DNA of 41,550 nucleotides from an uncultured Bacteroidota bacterium (GCA_913043145.1 CAJWLP010000011.1:1-41550), one strand, 5' to 3'; counted from the stretch's first letter, positions 24,919-34,181 are shown. Made by a program: numbers and translations. The notes: a model not told the origin generated them from the letters alone.

Positions 24919-26214
24919 ATGAAGTATAACGCACTTAACTCGCAATTATTTATTCAGAACCGTAACCGTTTTGTTTCTCAAATGGAACCCAACAGTATTG
25001 CCATTTTTCATAGTAACTATCAATATACTTGGAATGGCGATATGACTTACAAGTTTAAGCAAAATTCGGATATTTTTTGGTTGAGTGGAATAGATCAAGA
25101 AGACAGCATATTGGTCTTATATCCTGACTGTCCAATTCCAGAATATCGTGCTTGTCTTTTTTTAGTGGAAACCAATGAAAAAATTGCAATTTGGGATGGT
25201 TATAAATATACTAAAGAGGATGCAAAAGATACAAGTGGTGTAGGTTCTATTTTTTGGAACAGTGAATACATGCAGCAGTTGAGACCGATTATTAATATGG
25301 CAGATAACATCTATCTTCCATTGAATGAAAATGACCGATTTTCACCAAAAAGTCCCAACAAAGCAATTGATTTTGCAAATGAAATTCAGCAATTATATCC
25401 ATTGCATAGTTACATGCGAGCGGGTAAAATATTACAACGTTTACGCAGTGTTAAAACTGCTTTAGAGTTAGAGGTTATGCGTGAGTCTGTTCGCATTTCA
25501 AAATTGGGCTGGGAACGAGTTATGAAATTTGTAAAGCCTGGTGTTTGGGAGCATGAAATTGAGGCCGAGTTAATACATGAATTTACTCGAAATAGAGCCA
25601 ATGGATTTTCTTTTGAACCTATCGTTGCTAGTGGAATTTCGGCATGCACACTGCATTATATAGAAAATAATAAACAAGTTAAAGATGGAGATTTGGTACT
25701 CATCGATTGTGGCGTTGATTATGCCAACTATGCAAGCGATATGACCCGATGCTTGCCGGCAAATGGTAAATTTTCGCCTCGTCAAGCAGATGTATACAAT
25801 GCAACGCTTCGTGTAATGAAACAAGCACGAAAAAAATTGATACCTGGGACACTTTTAATGGATTATCAAAAAGAGGTTGAAGGTTTAATGGAGGATGAAT
25901 TAATCGGTTTAGGCTTATTGACCAAAGAAGATATTAAAAATCAGAATCCATCATGGCCAGCATTGAAAAAGTATTTCATGCATGGCACTTCTCATTTTTT
26001 GGGTATTGATGTACATGACAGTGGCATGCGATATGAGCCAATGGAAGTTGGTATGACCCTTAGCTGTGAACCTGGAATATACATTCAGGAAGAAGGGATT
26101 GGTGTTCGAATTGAGAATCAAATACTTATTACTGAAAATGGCCCAGTCGATATGATGGATGAGATAGGAATGCCTATTGAAATCTCTGATATCGAGGATT
26201 TTATGGCGAGTTAG
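24919..26214 (+). CDS. pepP: Xaa-Pro aminopeptidase (aminopeptidase P family)
   Basis: This M24 metallopeptidase removes an N-terminal residue next to proline. Of 431 residues, about 1-160 form the AMP_N domain (NRFVSQMEPNSIAIFHSN...) and 175-425 the pita-bread catalytic domain. Metal ligands are visible in order: Asp in LIDCGVDYANYASDMTR (two Asp), His in MHGTSHFLGIDVHD, Glu in CEPGIYI, and Glu in RIENQILI. The protein is cytoplasmic. It has its own -7 element and is followed by 70 bp and then the rpmH promoter, so it is probably monocistronic. Confidence 0.95.
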   Translation: MKYNALNSQLFIQNRNRFVSQMEPNSIAIFHSNYQYTWNGDMTYKFKQNSDIFWLSGIDQEDSILVLYPDCPIPEYRACLFLVETNEKIAIWDGYKYTKEDAKDTSGVGSIFWNSEYMQQLRPIINMADNIYLPLNENDRFSPKSPNKAIDFANEIQQLYPLHSYMRAGKILQRLRSVKTALELEVMRESVRISKLGWERVMKFVKPGVWEHEIEAELIHEFTRNRANGFSFEPIVASGISACTLHYIENNKQVKDGDLVLIDCGVDYANYASDMTRCLPANGKFSPRQADVYNATLRVMKQARKKLIPGTLLMDYQKEVEGLMEDELIGLGLLTKEDIKNQNPSWPALKKYFMHGTSHFLGIDVHDSGMRYEPMEVGMTLSCEPGIYIQEEGIGVRIENQILITENGPVDMMDEIGMPIEISDIEDFMAS

Positions 26215-26270
26215 AAAGTTAATTTGTTACACAAAACCCATTATATCACAAAAAAGTGGTTTATGGTGTG

Positions 26271-26298
26271 TTGTTTTTTGAATAAAACGTTACTTTTG
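26271..26298 (+). promoter_or_regulatory. rpmH promoter
   Basis: TTG (26271-26273), 17 bp, then TACTTTTG (26291-26298) match the Bacteroidota consensus. The predicted start is near 26305, giving a leader of about 47 nt before the L34 start. It is likely the promoter of the packed rightward run that follows. Confidence 0.65.
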
Positions 26299-26351
26299 CA
26301 AGCCTTTTAAAAAAGAATAAACAGACGATTAAGTCATTATTATAGTATACA

Positions 26352-26513
26352 ATGAGTAAGCGGACATTTCAACCAAGCAGACGAAAAAGAAGAAACAAGC
26401 ACGGTTTCAGAGAAAGAATGGCTACTAAAAATGGTAGAAAAGTTTTAGCAGCTCGTCGCAAGAAAGGGCGTAAAAAGCTAAGTGTTTCTGACGAGCCTCG
26501 TCATAAGCATTAA
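26352..26513 (+). CDS. rpmH: 50S ribosomal protein L34
   Basis: A short gene of 53 codons encoding [19 protein letters not shown]... with the L34 hallmarks: the basic N terminus, the [27 protein letters not shown] core, and a short acidic-basic tail ending SDEPRHKH. The ATG follows a good promoter, and rnpA follows 22 nt after the stop. This rpmH-rnpA order is near universal. dnaA, often upstream, is not in the window; the upstream gene is pepP. Confidence 0.97.
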   Translation: MSKRTFQPSRRKRRNKHGFRERMATKNGRKVLAARRKKGRKKLSVSDEPRHKH

Positions 26514-26535
26514 TTTTCTCCCCCAAATTATCTAA

Positions 26536-26922
26536 ATGGGGACATCCAATACATTTCATAAGAAAGAGAAACTCTCACACAAGGAAACGATTGATTCTAT
26601 TTTTCAAAAAAATGGTGAGTCCATTTTTCATCCTCCTTTGCTTTTTGTATATCTTAAAAAAGAATTAAAGACACCCTACTCTTGCCAATTATTAGTTTCT
26701 GTAGGAAAGAGAAAGTTTAAAAAAGCTTCAGACCGAAACCGAATTAAACGACAAATTACAGAGATCTATAGACTTCAAAAGCAGCGAATTTATCAAGCTA
26801 TTGAAGGTGATGCTCAATATGCGATTGGTATTATATTTTTAGGTAAGGAATTGCCAGAATATCAGATACTTGAAAAAAAATTAACTTTGTCTATTGATGA
26901 ATTTATTAAAAGGATTGAGTAA
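26536..26922 (+). CDS. rnpA: Ribonuclease P protein component
   Basis: RnpA is the protein subunit of RNase P, which matures the 5' ends of tRNAs. At 128 residues it is within the normal range. The family signature appears as [20 protein letters not shown], preceded by the LVSVGKRKF strand and the N-terminal [18 protein letters not shown] opening. The ATG at 26536 is 22 nt after rpmH. Its 3' end overlaps the start of yidD by 26 nt. Confidence 0.95.
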   Translation: MGTSNTFHKKEKLSHKETIDSIFQKNGESIFHPPLLFVYLKKELKTPYSCQLLVSVGKRKFKKASDRNRIKRQITEIYRLQKQRIYQAIEGDAQYAIGIIFLGKELPEYQILEKKLTLSIDEFIKRIE

Positions 26923-27139
26923 GGTATTGTCAATGTTTTTGTTAATCCCAATATGGATTTATCAAAACTTAATTTCTCCATTTTTACCCGCCACTTGTCG
27001 TTATTCTCCAACATGCAGTGCATATGCGGTAGAAGCTATTAAAAAACACGGTCCGTTTTATGGGTTTTATTTATCTGTTAAACGAATATTAAGTTGCCAC
27101 CCTTGGAGTAAAAAGAGTGGACATGATCCTGTACCTTGA
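26897..27139 (+). CDS. yidD: Membrane protein insertion efficiency factor YidD
   Basis: This 80-residue protein has an amphipathic N-terminal helix ([21 protein letters not shown]) and the diagnostic YidD segment [19 protein letters not shown], then the [11 protein letters not shown] block and a short tail. It helps YidC-mediated membrane insertion. It overlaps rnpA by 26 nt. I choose ATG at 26897 over the TTG directly before it. The usual next gene, yidC, is not here; an S41 protease follows after about 100 bp. Confidence 0.95.
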   Translation: MNLLKGLSKVLSMFLLIPIWIYQNLISPFLPATCRYSPTCSAYAVEAIKKHGPFYGFYLSVKRILSCHPWSKKSGHDPVP

Positions 27140-27170
27140 TTGTAGTATAGCCCTTTTTTATAAGTGTCTC

Positions 27171-27204
27171 ACTGATGGATGAAATGTTCAACGAACTCAT
27201 CAGT
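27171..27204 (+). promoter_or_regulatory. Hairpin upstream of the S41 protease gene
   Basis: ACTGATG (27171-27177) and CATCAGT (27198-27204) form a 7-bp inverted repeat around a nested GTTC-AAC... GAAC pairing at 27187-27196. The T run that follows is poor, so this is a weak terminator candidate for yidD or a regulatory structure. It sits immediately before the next gene's -7 element. Confidence 0.35.
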
Positions 27205-27209
27205 TTGGT

Positions 27210-27217
27210 TATCTTTG
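27210..27217 (+). promoter_or_regulatory. -7 element for the S41 protease gene
   Basis: TATCTTTG, an exact match, lies 19 bp before the TTG start at 27237. It predicts a leader of about 13 nt. No -33 element is convincing because a hairpin occupies that space. Confidence 0.45.
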
Positions 27218-27236
27218 CCGCTAGGATCATCTAGTT

Positions 27237-28859
27237 TTGAAAAAATATATTCTTATACCCATTATTGGTGCTTTTTTTCTATTCAGCTTCAAGGCTGGAG
27301 ATTACTTTGAGATATCTAAAAACTTAGAAATTTTTGCGGAAGTTTATAAAGAAGTTAACACAACTTATGTAGATGAAGTAAAGCCAGGAGAGCTTATACG
27401 AGCAGCTATAGATGGTATGTTGAAGTCATTAGATCCTTACACTAATTTTTACAGTGAAGCCCAAGCAGAAGATTATAAATTTCAAGTTACTGGAACGTAT
27501 TCGGGAATAGGTGCATCTATTCGGAGAATCGAGAATCGCGTTTATATAGATTCTCCTTTAGAGGGGAGGCCGTGCCAAAAAGCAGGCTTAATGGCTGGAG
27601 ATGAAATCATAACTATTGATGGTATATTAATTAGGGACAAGACGAGATCAGAAGTCCATGATTTGCTGACAGGTCAATCTGGAAGTAAAATTTCGGTAGA
27701 AGTTAATCGGATTTCTGTTGGAAAAATCAAAAAAGATATCATTCGGGAGCGTATCATTCAGAAAAATATACCCTATTATGGCGTTATAGACGGCATTGGT
27801 TTTATTAAGCTAGTTAGTTTTACCCCCAATGCTGCTAAAGAGGTTAGAGACGCAGTATTAGAATTAAAAAATCAAGGGGTTAAAAAGTTAGTTTTAGATC
27901 TTAGAAACAATGGTGGTGGTTTGTTGAATGAAGCTATTGATATTGTGAATATCTTCTTACCAAGAGGGCAGCTCATTGTTGAAACCCGGGGTAAATATCC
28001 AGAGGACAATAGATCTTTTAAGACGTTAAACACTCCAGTAGATCTTCAAATTCCTTTAGTCGTAATGATTAATGGGAATTCTGCATCTGCAAGTGAGATT
28101 GTTGCAGGATCATTACAAGACTTGGATAGGGCTGTGGTGGTCGGAAGAAATTCATTTGGAAAAGGGTTAGTCCAAACTTCAAAAGGCTTGTCTTACAATA
28201 CTTCTATGAAAATCACTACATCCAAGTACTACATTCCGAGTGGACGGCTAATACAGCGTCTAGATTACAGTAACAAGATAAAGGGTAAAGCATTGGCAGT
28301 AGCAGATAGTTCAAAGCAGTTATTTAAAACTAGAAATGGAAGAGAAGTAATTGATGGAGAAGGCATTCATCCAGATGTGAAGGTAGAGGTAACTCCTATC
28401 TCTGAACTATCTCAAAGCCTTGTTAAAAATCATTTATTTTTTAAATATGCCACAATTTTTAGGTGTAAAAATGATACCATTAATTTGCCTTTAAAATTTA
28501 ATGTTTCTGATTATTTATTTGATGAATTCTGTAACTTTATCAAAGACAAAGATTATGATTATATAACTCGAACAGAAAAGGATATCAAGCGACTTAGGTC
28601 ACAAGCAAAGAAGGATAAATATCATAAATTCCTCTCGACTGAATTGACAAATTTAAAATTAGCTATGGACAGTATAAAAATGAATGATACAGAAAACCAC
28701 AAATCAGAGTTAAAAGAACTTTTACAGCAAGAAATTGTCAGTCGTTATTACTATCAACGTGGCGAAATTGAAGTGCAATTTGATGATGATATAGATTGGA
28801 TTACATCAAAGGAAATACTTTCAGACTTAACAACTTACAACCAATACTTAACTCCCTAA
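27237..28859 (+). CDS. S41 family C-terminal processing peptidase with PDZ domain
   Basis: This 540-residue CtpA/Prc-type periplasmic serine protease has an N-terminal signal or anchor helix (residues 4-18). A PDZ domain spans about 83-160 (YSGIGASIRRIENRVYIDSP..., GDEIITIDG), and the S41 catalytic domain about 180-340 holds Ser284 (GNSASASE) and Lys309 (NSFGKG), a 25-residue spacing as in E. coli Prc. A C-terminal extension of about 150 residues follows. The start is TTG at 27237. The TSUP permease gene begins 2 nt after the stop, so an operon is likely. Confidence 0.9.
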   Translation: MKKYILIPIIGAFFLFSFKAGDYFEISKNLEIFAEVYKEVNTTYVDEVKPGELIRAAIDGMLKSLDPYTNFYSEAQAEDYKFQVTGTYSGIGASIRRIENRVYIDSPLEGRPCQKAGLMAGDEIITIDGILIRDKTRSEVHDLLTGQSGSKISVEVNRISVGKIKKDIIRERIIQKNIPYYGVIDGIGFIKLVSFTPNAAKEVRDAVLELKNQGVKKLVLDLRNNGGGLLNEAIDIVNIFLPRGQLIVETRGKYPEDNRSFKTLNTPVDLQIPLVVMINGNSASASEIVAGSLQDLDRAVVVGRNSFGKGLVQTSKGLSYNTSMKITTSKYYIPSGRLIQRLDYSNKIKGKALAVADSSKQLFKTRNGREVIDGEGIHPDVKVEVTPISELSQSLVKNHLFFKYATIFRCKNDTINLPLKFNVSDYLFDEFCNFIKDKDYDYITRTEKDIKRLRSQAKKDKYHKFLSTELTNLKLAMDSIKMNDTENHKSELKELLQQEIVSRYYYQRGEIEVQFDDDIDWITSKEILSDLTTYNQYLTP

Positions 28860-28861
28860 TT

Positions 28862-29674
28862 TTGGATTTCACATTTATTCTTATCCTCGTATTTTTTGGC
28901 GTAGTAGGTGGTTACATAAGTGGACTTCTAGGCGTAGGTGGTGGAATCGTTTTTGTACCTGTTTTAAGCACGGCACTTATACATCTTGGCTATGAAGATC
29001 CCGAACTATCCAAATATATCTTAGCAAATTCTTTTGCTGCAACTTTTTTTGCTGGGGCAATTAGCTCTTACAAGCAATATAAGCTCAATGCGTTTTATCC
29101 AAAAGAAATTTTATTTACCTGTTTGACTGCAGTACCTAGCAGTGTTTTACTATCCTATTTAATTGCTAATGGATCTTGGTATGACAAATCTTCTTTCAGC
29201 ATCTTTTTCATCTTTTTATTGGTGTTGATGTTACTGAAATTTCTGTACAAAAGCAATGCTACTGTATCTGACGAAACCAACCCATCTATGTTTAAATTTT
29301 CATTTACAGGACTTTTGACTGGCGTTATTGCAGGACTTTCAGGTTTGGGAGGTGGAGTGATAATGATACCATTGTTTACTCAATATCTAAAAATGGGGAT
29401 TAAAAAATCAGCCGCTATCTCAATAGGTGTTATTCCTGTCATGATGATTCCTATGATATTGTTGTATGGGTCCTATAATCCAATTCATATTGAGGGAAGT
29501 CAATGGGGATACATATTGCCCGAGCTATTTTTTCCGTTAGTAGGAGGGCTTCTTTTTGCAGCACCATTAGGGGTTTCTGTAGGTCAGAAATCGTCGAGTA
29601 AACACCTTAAAATTATATTTGCAGTCCTTATCGTTGCTGTAATTATTAAAACCATAGGAAACATCATTGCATAA
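28862..29674 (+). CDS. TSUP/TauE-SafE family permease
   Basis: This roughly 270-residue membrane protein of the sulfite exporter TauE/SafE family has about eight hydrophobic segments and the two glycine-rich inverted repeats typical of it: GGYISGLLGVGGGIVFVPV near the start and GLLTGVIAGLSGLGGGVIMIPL in the middle. Substrates in the family are sulfite, sulfoacetate or organic sulfur anions; this one cannot be assigned. A longer reading frame starts at 28796 but overlaps the S41 gene by 64 nt, so I use TTG at 28862, which begins the first membrane helix. Confidence 0.85.
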   Translation: MDFTFILILVFFGVVGGYISGLLGVGGGIVFVPVLSTALIHLGYEDPELSKYILANSFAATFFAGAISSYKQYKLNAFYPKEILFTCLTAVPSSVLLSYLIANGSWYDKSSFSIFFIFLLVLMLLKFLYKSNATVSDETNPSMFKFSFTGLLTGVIAGLSGLGGGVIMIPLFTQYLKMGIKKSAAISIGVIPVMMIPMILLYGSYNPIHIEGSQWGYILPELFFPLVGGLLFAAPLGVSVGQKSSSKHLKIIFAVLIVAVIIKTIGNIIA

Positions 29675-29675
29675 C

Positions 29676-31364
29676 ATGAACATTAGACAAATTTTATTGC
29701 TACTATTGACGGGTGTTAGTCTCATAAACACCTGGGCTCAAAAACCCCGTTTTGGAGAGAAGAAGCGTTCTAAACGTATAGAAAAACATATTGCTTATTT
29801 AGCCAGTGATGAGTTAGAAGGAAGGCTAAGTGCATCCGATAACGATAAAAAATCGGCAGAATACATCGCCAAACAATATGAGCTTTTAGGTCTTGAACCA
29901 GCAGGAGATGATGCATCCTACTTTCAGTACATGCCTACTCCTGATCTTCGGTTAGCGAAATCCAATACCAGCCTTGTGCTAGACGAAGTTGAACTAAAGT
30001 TGTTTCATGATTTTTATCCTTTAAGTGCTTCATCCAATAAGGGTAATTATGAAGGGGAGGTTGTAAATTTGAATTACGGGATTGAGGATGTAGCATTAAA
30101 ACATCAAGATTACAAAGGCAAAGTGGTTTCGGGCAAGGTAGCTTTGATTAAAATGGATATCCCAGGTGGCGTTCATCCACATAACCGCTACATCTCTTGG
30201 TCTGGAATAGAATATAGAGCAGAATATGCCAAATCAAAAGGAGCAAAAGCAGTAATTTATTACAGTGGAAATGAAGAATTGCATCCTAGTGGGGAACTAG
30301 CAAAAACATTAGTCAATAGTGGGATACCAATTTTCTTTGTTAATAAGGATTTAAGTGCTTTAAGTCTAGCTAAAGTTCAGTTTAACCTTGATGTACTGAT
30401 GATTACGAAAATGGCTCATAACGTTTTGGGATTTATTGATAATCAAGCAGATCAAACCATTGTAATTGGAGCCCATCATGATCATTTGGGCCGAGGACAG
30501 AAAGGGGGATCTTTAGCTGAAACTCCTGGGGAGATTCACAACGGTGCAGACGATAATGCGAGTGGAGTTGCTGGATTATTTGAGATAGCTCGAGCTATCA
30601 TAAAAAAACCAAAAAAATACCTAAACAACAACTATCTGTTTATTGCTTTTTCCGGTGAAGAGCAAGGTCTTGTGGGTTCAAAGTATTTTGTAAAAAGCCG
30701 TCTGATGCGGGAGCAGAATGTGAATTTTATGATGAATATGGATATGATTGGTCATTTAGATTCAACCCAAAAAACATTAATAATCAATGGTGTTGGTACA
30801 TCTCCAGCGTGGAATAGAGCCATTAGTGAAGTGTCTTATTCTAAACGTAAAATTACTAAAATTAAAACTACAGAAAGTGGAATAGGAGCATCTGATCATA
30901 CCTCGTTTTATTTAGCGGATATCCCAGCAGTTCATTTTTTTACTGGGCAGCATGCCTATTACCATAAACCTACTGATGACCCATCCATTGTTAATTACGG
31001 TGGTGAAGCATTTGTTATTTCATACATGCTTAAAATGCTTCAGAAGATGAATGGATATGGCGAAGTTGATTTCACAGAGACAGCAGGAGAAGAAACCACT
31101 CGAATGAATTTCAAAGTTACTTTAGGAATCATGCCCGATTATATTTTCGATGGTGAAGGCATGCGAGTAGATGGAGTTAAACCCGAGAGACCGGCCTCAA
31201 AATCTGGGATGTTGAAAGGAGATATTATCATTGGAATGGGTGATCAAACCATTGCCAATATTCAAGACTACATGAAAGCATTATCCAACTACAACAAAAA
31301 TGACCAGACAACGGTTACTATAAGAAGAAATAACGAAGTAAAAGTACTAAACGTGGCTTTTTAA
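29676..31364 (+). CDS. M28 family zinc peptidase with C-terminal PDZ domain
   Basis: This secreted aminopeptidase-type enzyme has a signal peptide (MNIRQILLLLLTGVSLINTWAQ). Its M28 catalytic domain shows GAHHDHLG, NGADDNASGVAG, SGEEQGLVGS and MNMDMIG, with the final His in GQHAYYHKPTDD. A PA-like insert lies between (about 150-250). A PDZ domain occupies the last 90 residues (VKPERPASKSGMLKGDIIIGMGDQTI...). All zinc ligands appear present. The start is ATG at 29676, 1 nt after the TSUP stop, giving 563 residues. metF follows 2 nt after the stop. Confidence 0.92.
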   Translation: MNIRQILLLLLTGVSLINTWAQKPRFGEKKRSKRIEKHIAYLASDELEGRLSASDNDKKSAEYIAKQYELLGLEPAGDDASYFQYMPTPDLRLAKSNTSLVLDEVELKLFHDFYPLSASSNKGNYEGEVVNLNYGIEDVALKHQDYKGKVVSGKVALIKMDIPGGVHPHNRYISWSGIEYRAEYAKSKGAKAVIYYSGNEELHPSGELAKTLVNSGIPIFFVNKDLSALSLAKVQFNLDVLMITKMAHNVLGFIDNQADQTIVIGAHHDHLGRGQKGGSLAETPGEIHNGADDNASGVAGLFEIARAIIKKPKKYLNNNYLFIAFSGEEQGLVGSKYFVKSRLMREQNVNFMMNMDMIGHLDSTQKTLIINGVGTSPAWNRAISEVSYSKRKITKIKTTESGIGASDHTSFYLADIPAVHFFTGQHAYYHKPTDDPSIVNYGGEAFVISYMLKMLQKMNGYGEVDFTETAGEETTRMNFKVTLGIMPDYIFDGEGMRVDGVKPERPASKSGMLKGDIIIGMGDQTIANIQDYMKALSNYNKNDQTTVTIRRNNEVKVLNVAF

Positions 31365-31366
31365 CC

Positions 31367-32317
31367 ATGAAATTAACGGAATATTTAAAACCAGATCAGA
31401 CCTTATTTTCATTTGAAGTTCTACCTCCTTTAAAGGGAAAAAGCATCGACTCATTATACGCGGCTATTGACCCATTGATGGAGTTTAAACCTGCATTTGT
31501 GGACGTGACTTATCATCGGGAGGAATTTATAGAAAGACCCCGAAAAGATGGTGGATATGATAAGATAAGCATCCGAAAACGACCAGGAACAGTTGCAATT
31601 TGTGCAGCTATAATGAATAAGTATCAAGTTGAGGCCGTACCTCACTTGATTTGTGGTGGCTTTACCAAAGATGAAACTGAAAATGCACTTATCGATTTGG
31701 CTTTTTTGGGGATACAAAATGTGTTAGCTCTCAGAGGAGATAATCTTAAAGACGAGCGGATGTTTGTGCCTGAAAAGAAGGGGAATAAAAATTCATTAGG
31801 GTTGATTCGTCAGATTACAGATTTAAATAATGGGATATACCAAGATCAAGAATTAAAGAACACCAATGAAACAGACTTTTGTATAGGAGCAGCGGGATAT
31901 CCAGAAAAACACATTGACGCACCAAATATGAATAGCGATTTGAAATTTTTAAAACGCAAAGTAGATGCAGGTGCAAAGTTCATTACCACTCAAATGTTTT
32001 TTGACAATCAGAAGTACTTTGATTACGTAAAAAAATGCCGAGAAGCAGGAATAAATGTACCAATCATACCAGGGATTAAGCCTATTACTAAAAAAGCCCA
32101 CCTCAGAAACTTACCCAAGATATTTAACATTGACATTCCAGAACCTTTTGCTTCAGAATTAGACAAAGCAAAAGATGATGCTGCTATTCGTCAAATTGGC
32201 ATCGAGTGGTGTATACAGCAGTGCAAAGAATTAAAAGCGAATAATGTACCAGCGTTGCATTTTTACACGATGAGTTTTTCTTCAAGTACCAAGGCGGTTG
32301 CTTCTGAGGTTTTTTAA
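31367..32317 (+). CDS. metF: Methylenetetrahydrofolate reductase
   Basis: MetF reduces 5,10-methylene-THF to 5-methyl-THF for methionine synthesis, using FAD. The 316 residues begin with FSFEVLPPLKGKS and include FVDVTYHREEF and the AVPHLICGGFT strand, the NVLALRGDN motif, IGAAGYPEKH, FITTQMFFDNQKYFDYV and a VPIIPGIKPI block, all typical of MetF. It starts 2 nt after the M28 peptidase gene, and rsgA begins 8 nt after its stop. Confidence 0.95.
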   Translation: MKLTEYLKPDQTLFSFEVLPPLKGKSIDSLYAAIDPLMEFKPAFVDVTYHREEFIERPRKDGGYDKISIRKRPGTVAICAAIMNKYQVEAVPHLICGGFTKDETENALIDLAFLGIQNVLALRGDNLKDERMFVPEKKGNKNSLGLIRQITDLNNGIYQDQELKNTNETDFCIGAAGYPEKHIDAPNMNSDLKFLKRKVDAGAKFITTQMFFDNQKYFDYVKKCREAGINVPIIPGIKPITKKAHLRNLPKIFNIDIPEPFASELDKAKDDAAIRQIGIEWCIQQCKELKANNVPALHFYTMSFSSSTKAVASEVF

Positions 32318-32325
32318 CAGAATGC

Positions 32326-33231
32326 ATGCAAGGAATCGTCACAAAATCTACGGGAAGTTGGTATAAAGTTTTAGTTGATGGAAATGAGGTTGATGCTCGT
32401 TTAAGAGGAAAGATAAGAACACTCAACCTAAAAAGTACTAATCCAGTAGTTGTTGGAGACGTTGTTGTTTTAGATCAAGATGGGGGTGAATACCTGATCA
32501 AAGAGATCGAAGAAAGACAAAATTGCATTGTTCGAAAATCGAATAAATTAAGCAAGCAATATCAGATTATTGCGGCGAATATTGATCGTGCTTTTTTGAT
32601 TGTATCGCCAGCAAAACCTTACACACCACAGGGATTTATCGATCGTTTTCTAGCTACTGCAGAGGCTTATCATGTCCCCGTAACCATCCTACTCAATAAA
32701 AGCGATTTGGACTCGAAAAAAGCGGTACTTTACCGCGAGCATTTGATGGAGCTGTATCCGTCTGTTGGGTATGAAATTTACAATGTTAGTTTTTTAGATT
32801 CAGATGATATATCCCGAATTCAAAAAAGCATTGGCAGCCAACGCGTGTTGTTAGCGGGTAATTCGGGAGTGGGTAAATCGACATTAATTAATGCTATTCT
32901 ACCCGAGAGTAACCAAAAAGTCAGTGCTATTTCCTCGTCTTATCACAAAGGAAGGCATACGACCACGTTTGCTCAAATGTTTTTAGGAGAGAATGGGAGT
33001 AAGATTATTGACACCCCCGGCATAAAAGACTTTGGAATGGTACAGACCGAACCCAATCAAGTGAGTCATTATTTCCCAGAGATGAGAAGTCGTTTATCTG
33101 GGTGTAAGTATAATAACTGCTTGCACACCGAAGAACCGGATTGTAAAATTCTGAAGGCCGTTGAAAAACAAGAAATTGCAGTCACACGTTACGTGAATTA
33201 TCTCAGTATTTTAGAAGAGGTGACAGTGTAA
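32326..33231 (+). CDS. rsgA: Ribosome small-subunit-dependent GTPase RsgA
   Basis: RsgA helps late 30S subunit maturation. The 301 residues have an N-terminal OB domain (GIVTKSTGSWYKVLVDG), a circularly permuted G domain with NKSD, then Walker A GNSGVGKST and IDTPGIKDFG, and a C-terminal zinc site (CKYNNCLHTEEPDC). The G4-G1-G3 order is the expected permuted order for this family. Start at ATG 32326, chosen because an ATG at 32322 is out of frame. It ends a run of seven genes from rnpA with very short gaps. Confidence 0.96.
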   Translation: MQGIVTKSTGSWYKVLVDGNEVDARLRGKIRTLNLKSTNPVVVGDVVVLDQDGGEYLIKEIEERQNCIVRKSNKLSKQYQIIAANIDRAFLIVSPAKPYTPQGFIDRFLATAEAYHVPVTILLNKSDLDSKKAVLYREHLMELYPSVGYEIYNVSFLDSDDISRIQKSIGSQRVLLAGNSGVGKSTLINAILPESNQKVSAISSSYHKGRHTTTFAQMFLGENGSKIIDTPGIKDFGMVQTEPNQVSHYFPEMRSRLSGCKYNNCLHTEEPDCKILKAVEKQEIAVTRYVNYLSILEEVTV

Positions 33232-33250
33232 GGGAGTAAATAAGCTGAAA

Positions 33251-33709
33251 TCAATCCGATGAAAGCCGCAATGTATCTTCATCATCATGCTTCACCCGGA
33301 CTTCCCAAGTACGGTCAGCAAGGAGTAATACACTAGCTAGAAAGTGATCGTAGGGCATGTTATTCCCCCATTCATCTGGAGAGATGAACGACAGTACTTT
33401 AGCACCGTCTCTTTCATATAGATGATATTCTTCGCCAATTTTGGGGGTGAATTTCATATCAGCCTCATAGATACCATACGAAACTTGGAGTCGATTTTCA
33501 ATCTCTCGGACTTGCTCCATAATAGTTTCAGCTTGCTTTTTTAACATGTCAATCTGCTGATTGGCCTGTTTTTGCATGGTTTCAACAGCAGAAGCCTTGA
33601 TTTTACCCTTGTTTTCGGCTTTTATCTGGGGAGAAGATACCGTAAGTGGAATAGGTGAAAACTTCGCATTCCCGGTGTAATAGGGGGTATTTTCATTATT
33701 CTTACTCAT
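33251..33709 (-). CDS. DUF2452 domain protein
   Basis: A soluble protein of about 152 residues with a coiled-coil-prone middle (GKIKASAVETMQKQANQQIDMLKKQAETIMEQVREIENRL), then YGIYEADMKFTPKIGEEYHLYERDGAKVLSFISPDEWG, which matches the DUF2452 family, also found in eukaryotic C1orf50. The function is unknown. The start is taken as ATG at 33709 (MSKNNENTPYY); the reading frame extends 7 codons upstream to a TTG, which I reject as a weaker start. It converges with rsgA. Confidence 0.8.
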   Translation of the reverse strand: MSKNNENTPYYTGNAKFSPIPLTVSSPQIKAENKGKIKASAVETMQKQANQQIDMLKKQAETIMEQVREIENRLQVSYGIYEADMKFTPKIGEEYHLYERDGAKVLSFISPDEWGNNMPYDHFLASVLLLADRTWEVRVKHDDEDTLRLSSD

Positions 33710-33800
33710 TTGAATAGATAAACACGCCAATCACTGATTGGTTTTATTGATTAAGCTAGGAAGGCCCATAGGTATTATTAGAATTTTCAAAAGAGAAAGC

Positions 33801-34181
33801 TTAAGCAACATCTGTTATGGATGTAATTTGAGGTGTTTTTTTAGTATTTATATTGGTATGGATGAAGATAGCTTCTTTATTGCATTGGAAGGCTTTGTTC
33901 ATGGCATCTTCTCTTTTTTCTCTAGATATGTACCATCCACTTGTGGCAATAAGATCGTCCCAACATGTTCGTATTTCAAATCCGAATAAACCTTGGTTGT
34001 TTTTGCATCGAGAAAAATTAGTTTGAAAGCACATGTGAACTCTCAATCGATCAAGAAAATCAAGACAGGATTTGAAATCGTAAAACGCTTTGCTCTCCAA
34101 GATAAAATGTTCACCTTCATCATACATTTGGAGGGTATAACGTGATTTGTTCTTTGTGATTTGGAATGTTGGTTTCATCAT
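33801..34181 (-). CDS. YegP-like (DUF1508) tandem-repeat protein
   Basis: A 126-residue protein with two half-repeats of the pattern seen in YegP/DUF1508: KNKSRYTLQMYDEGEHFILESKAFYDFKSCLDFLDRL and NNQGLFGFEIRTCWDDLIATSGWYISREKREDAMNKAF. Each has a short strand, an acidic turn, an SxxF/Y strand and a helix. Function unknown, and the family call is moderate. Two adjacent ATG codons (34181, 34178) could start it. Together with the DUF2452 gene it stands between convergent rsgA and divergent M23, in DNA poor in other features. A near-match -7 TTTATTTG lies at 34220-34213. Confidence 0.6.
   Translation of the reverse strand: MMKPTFQITKNKSRYTLQMYDEGEHFILESKAFYDFKSCLDFLDRLRVHMCFQTNFSRCKNNQGLFGFEIRTCWDDLIATSGWYISREKREDAMNKAFQCNKEAIFIHTNINTKKTPQITSITDVA

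Noticed and set aside
26217-26290. Weak hairpin AAACCCA/TGGTTT after pepP
   Set aside because: The stem is bulged, the loop is long and there is no proper T run, so I do not call it a terminator.
28796-28861. Longer TSUP start inside the S41 gene
   Set aside because: The extra 22 residues are polar, overlap the S41 coding region, and precede the first helix; TTG at 28862 fits better.
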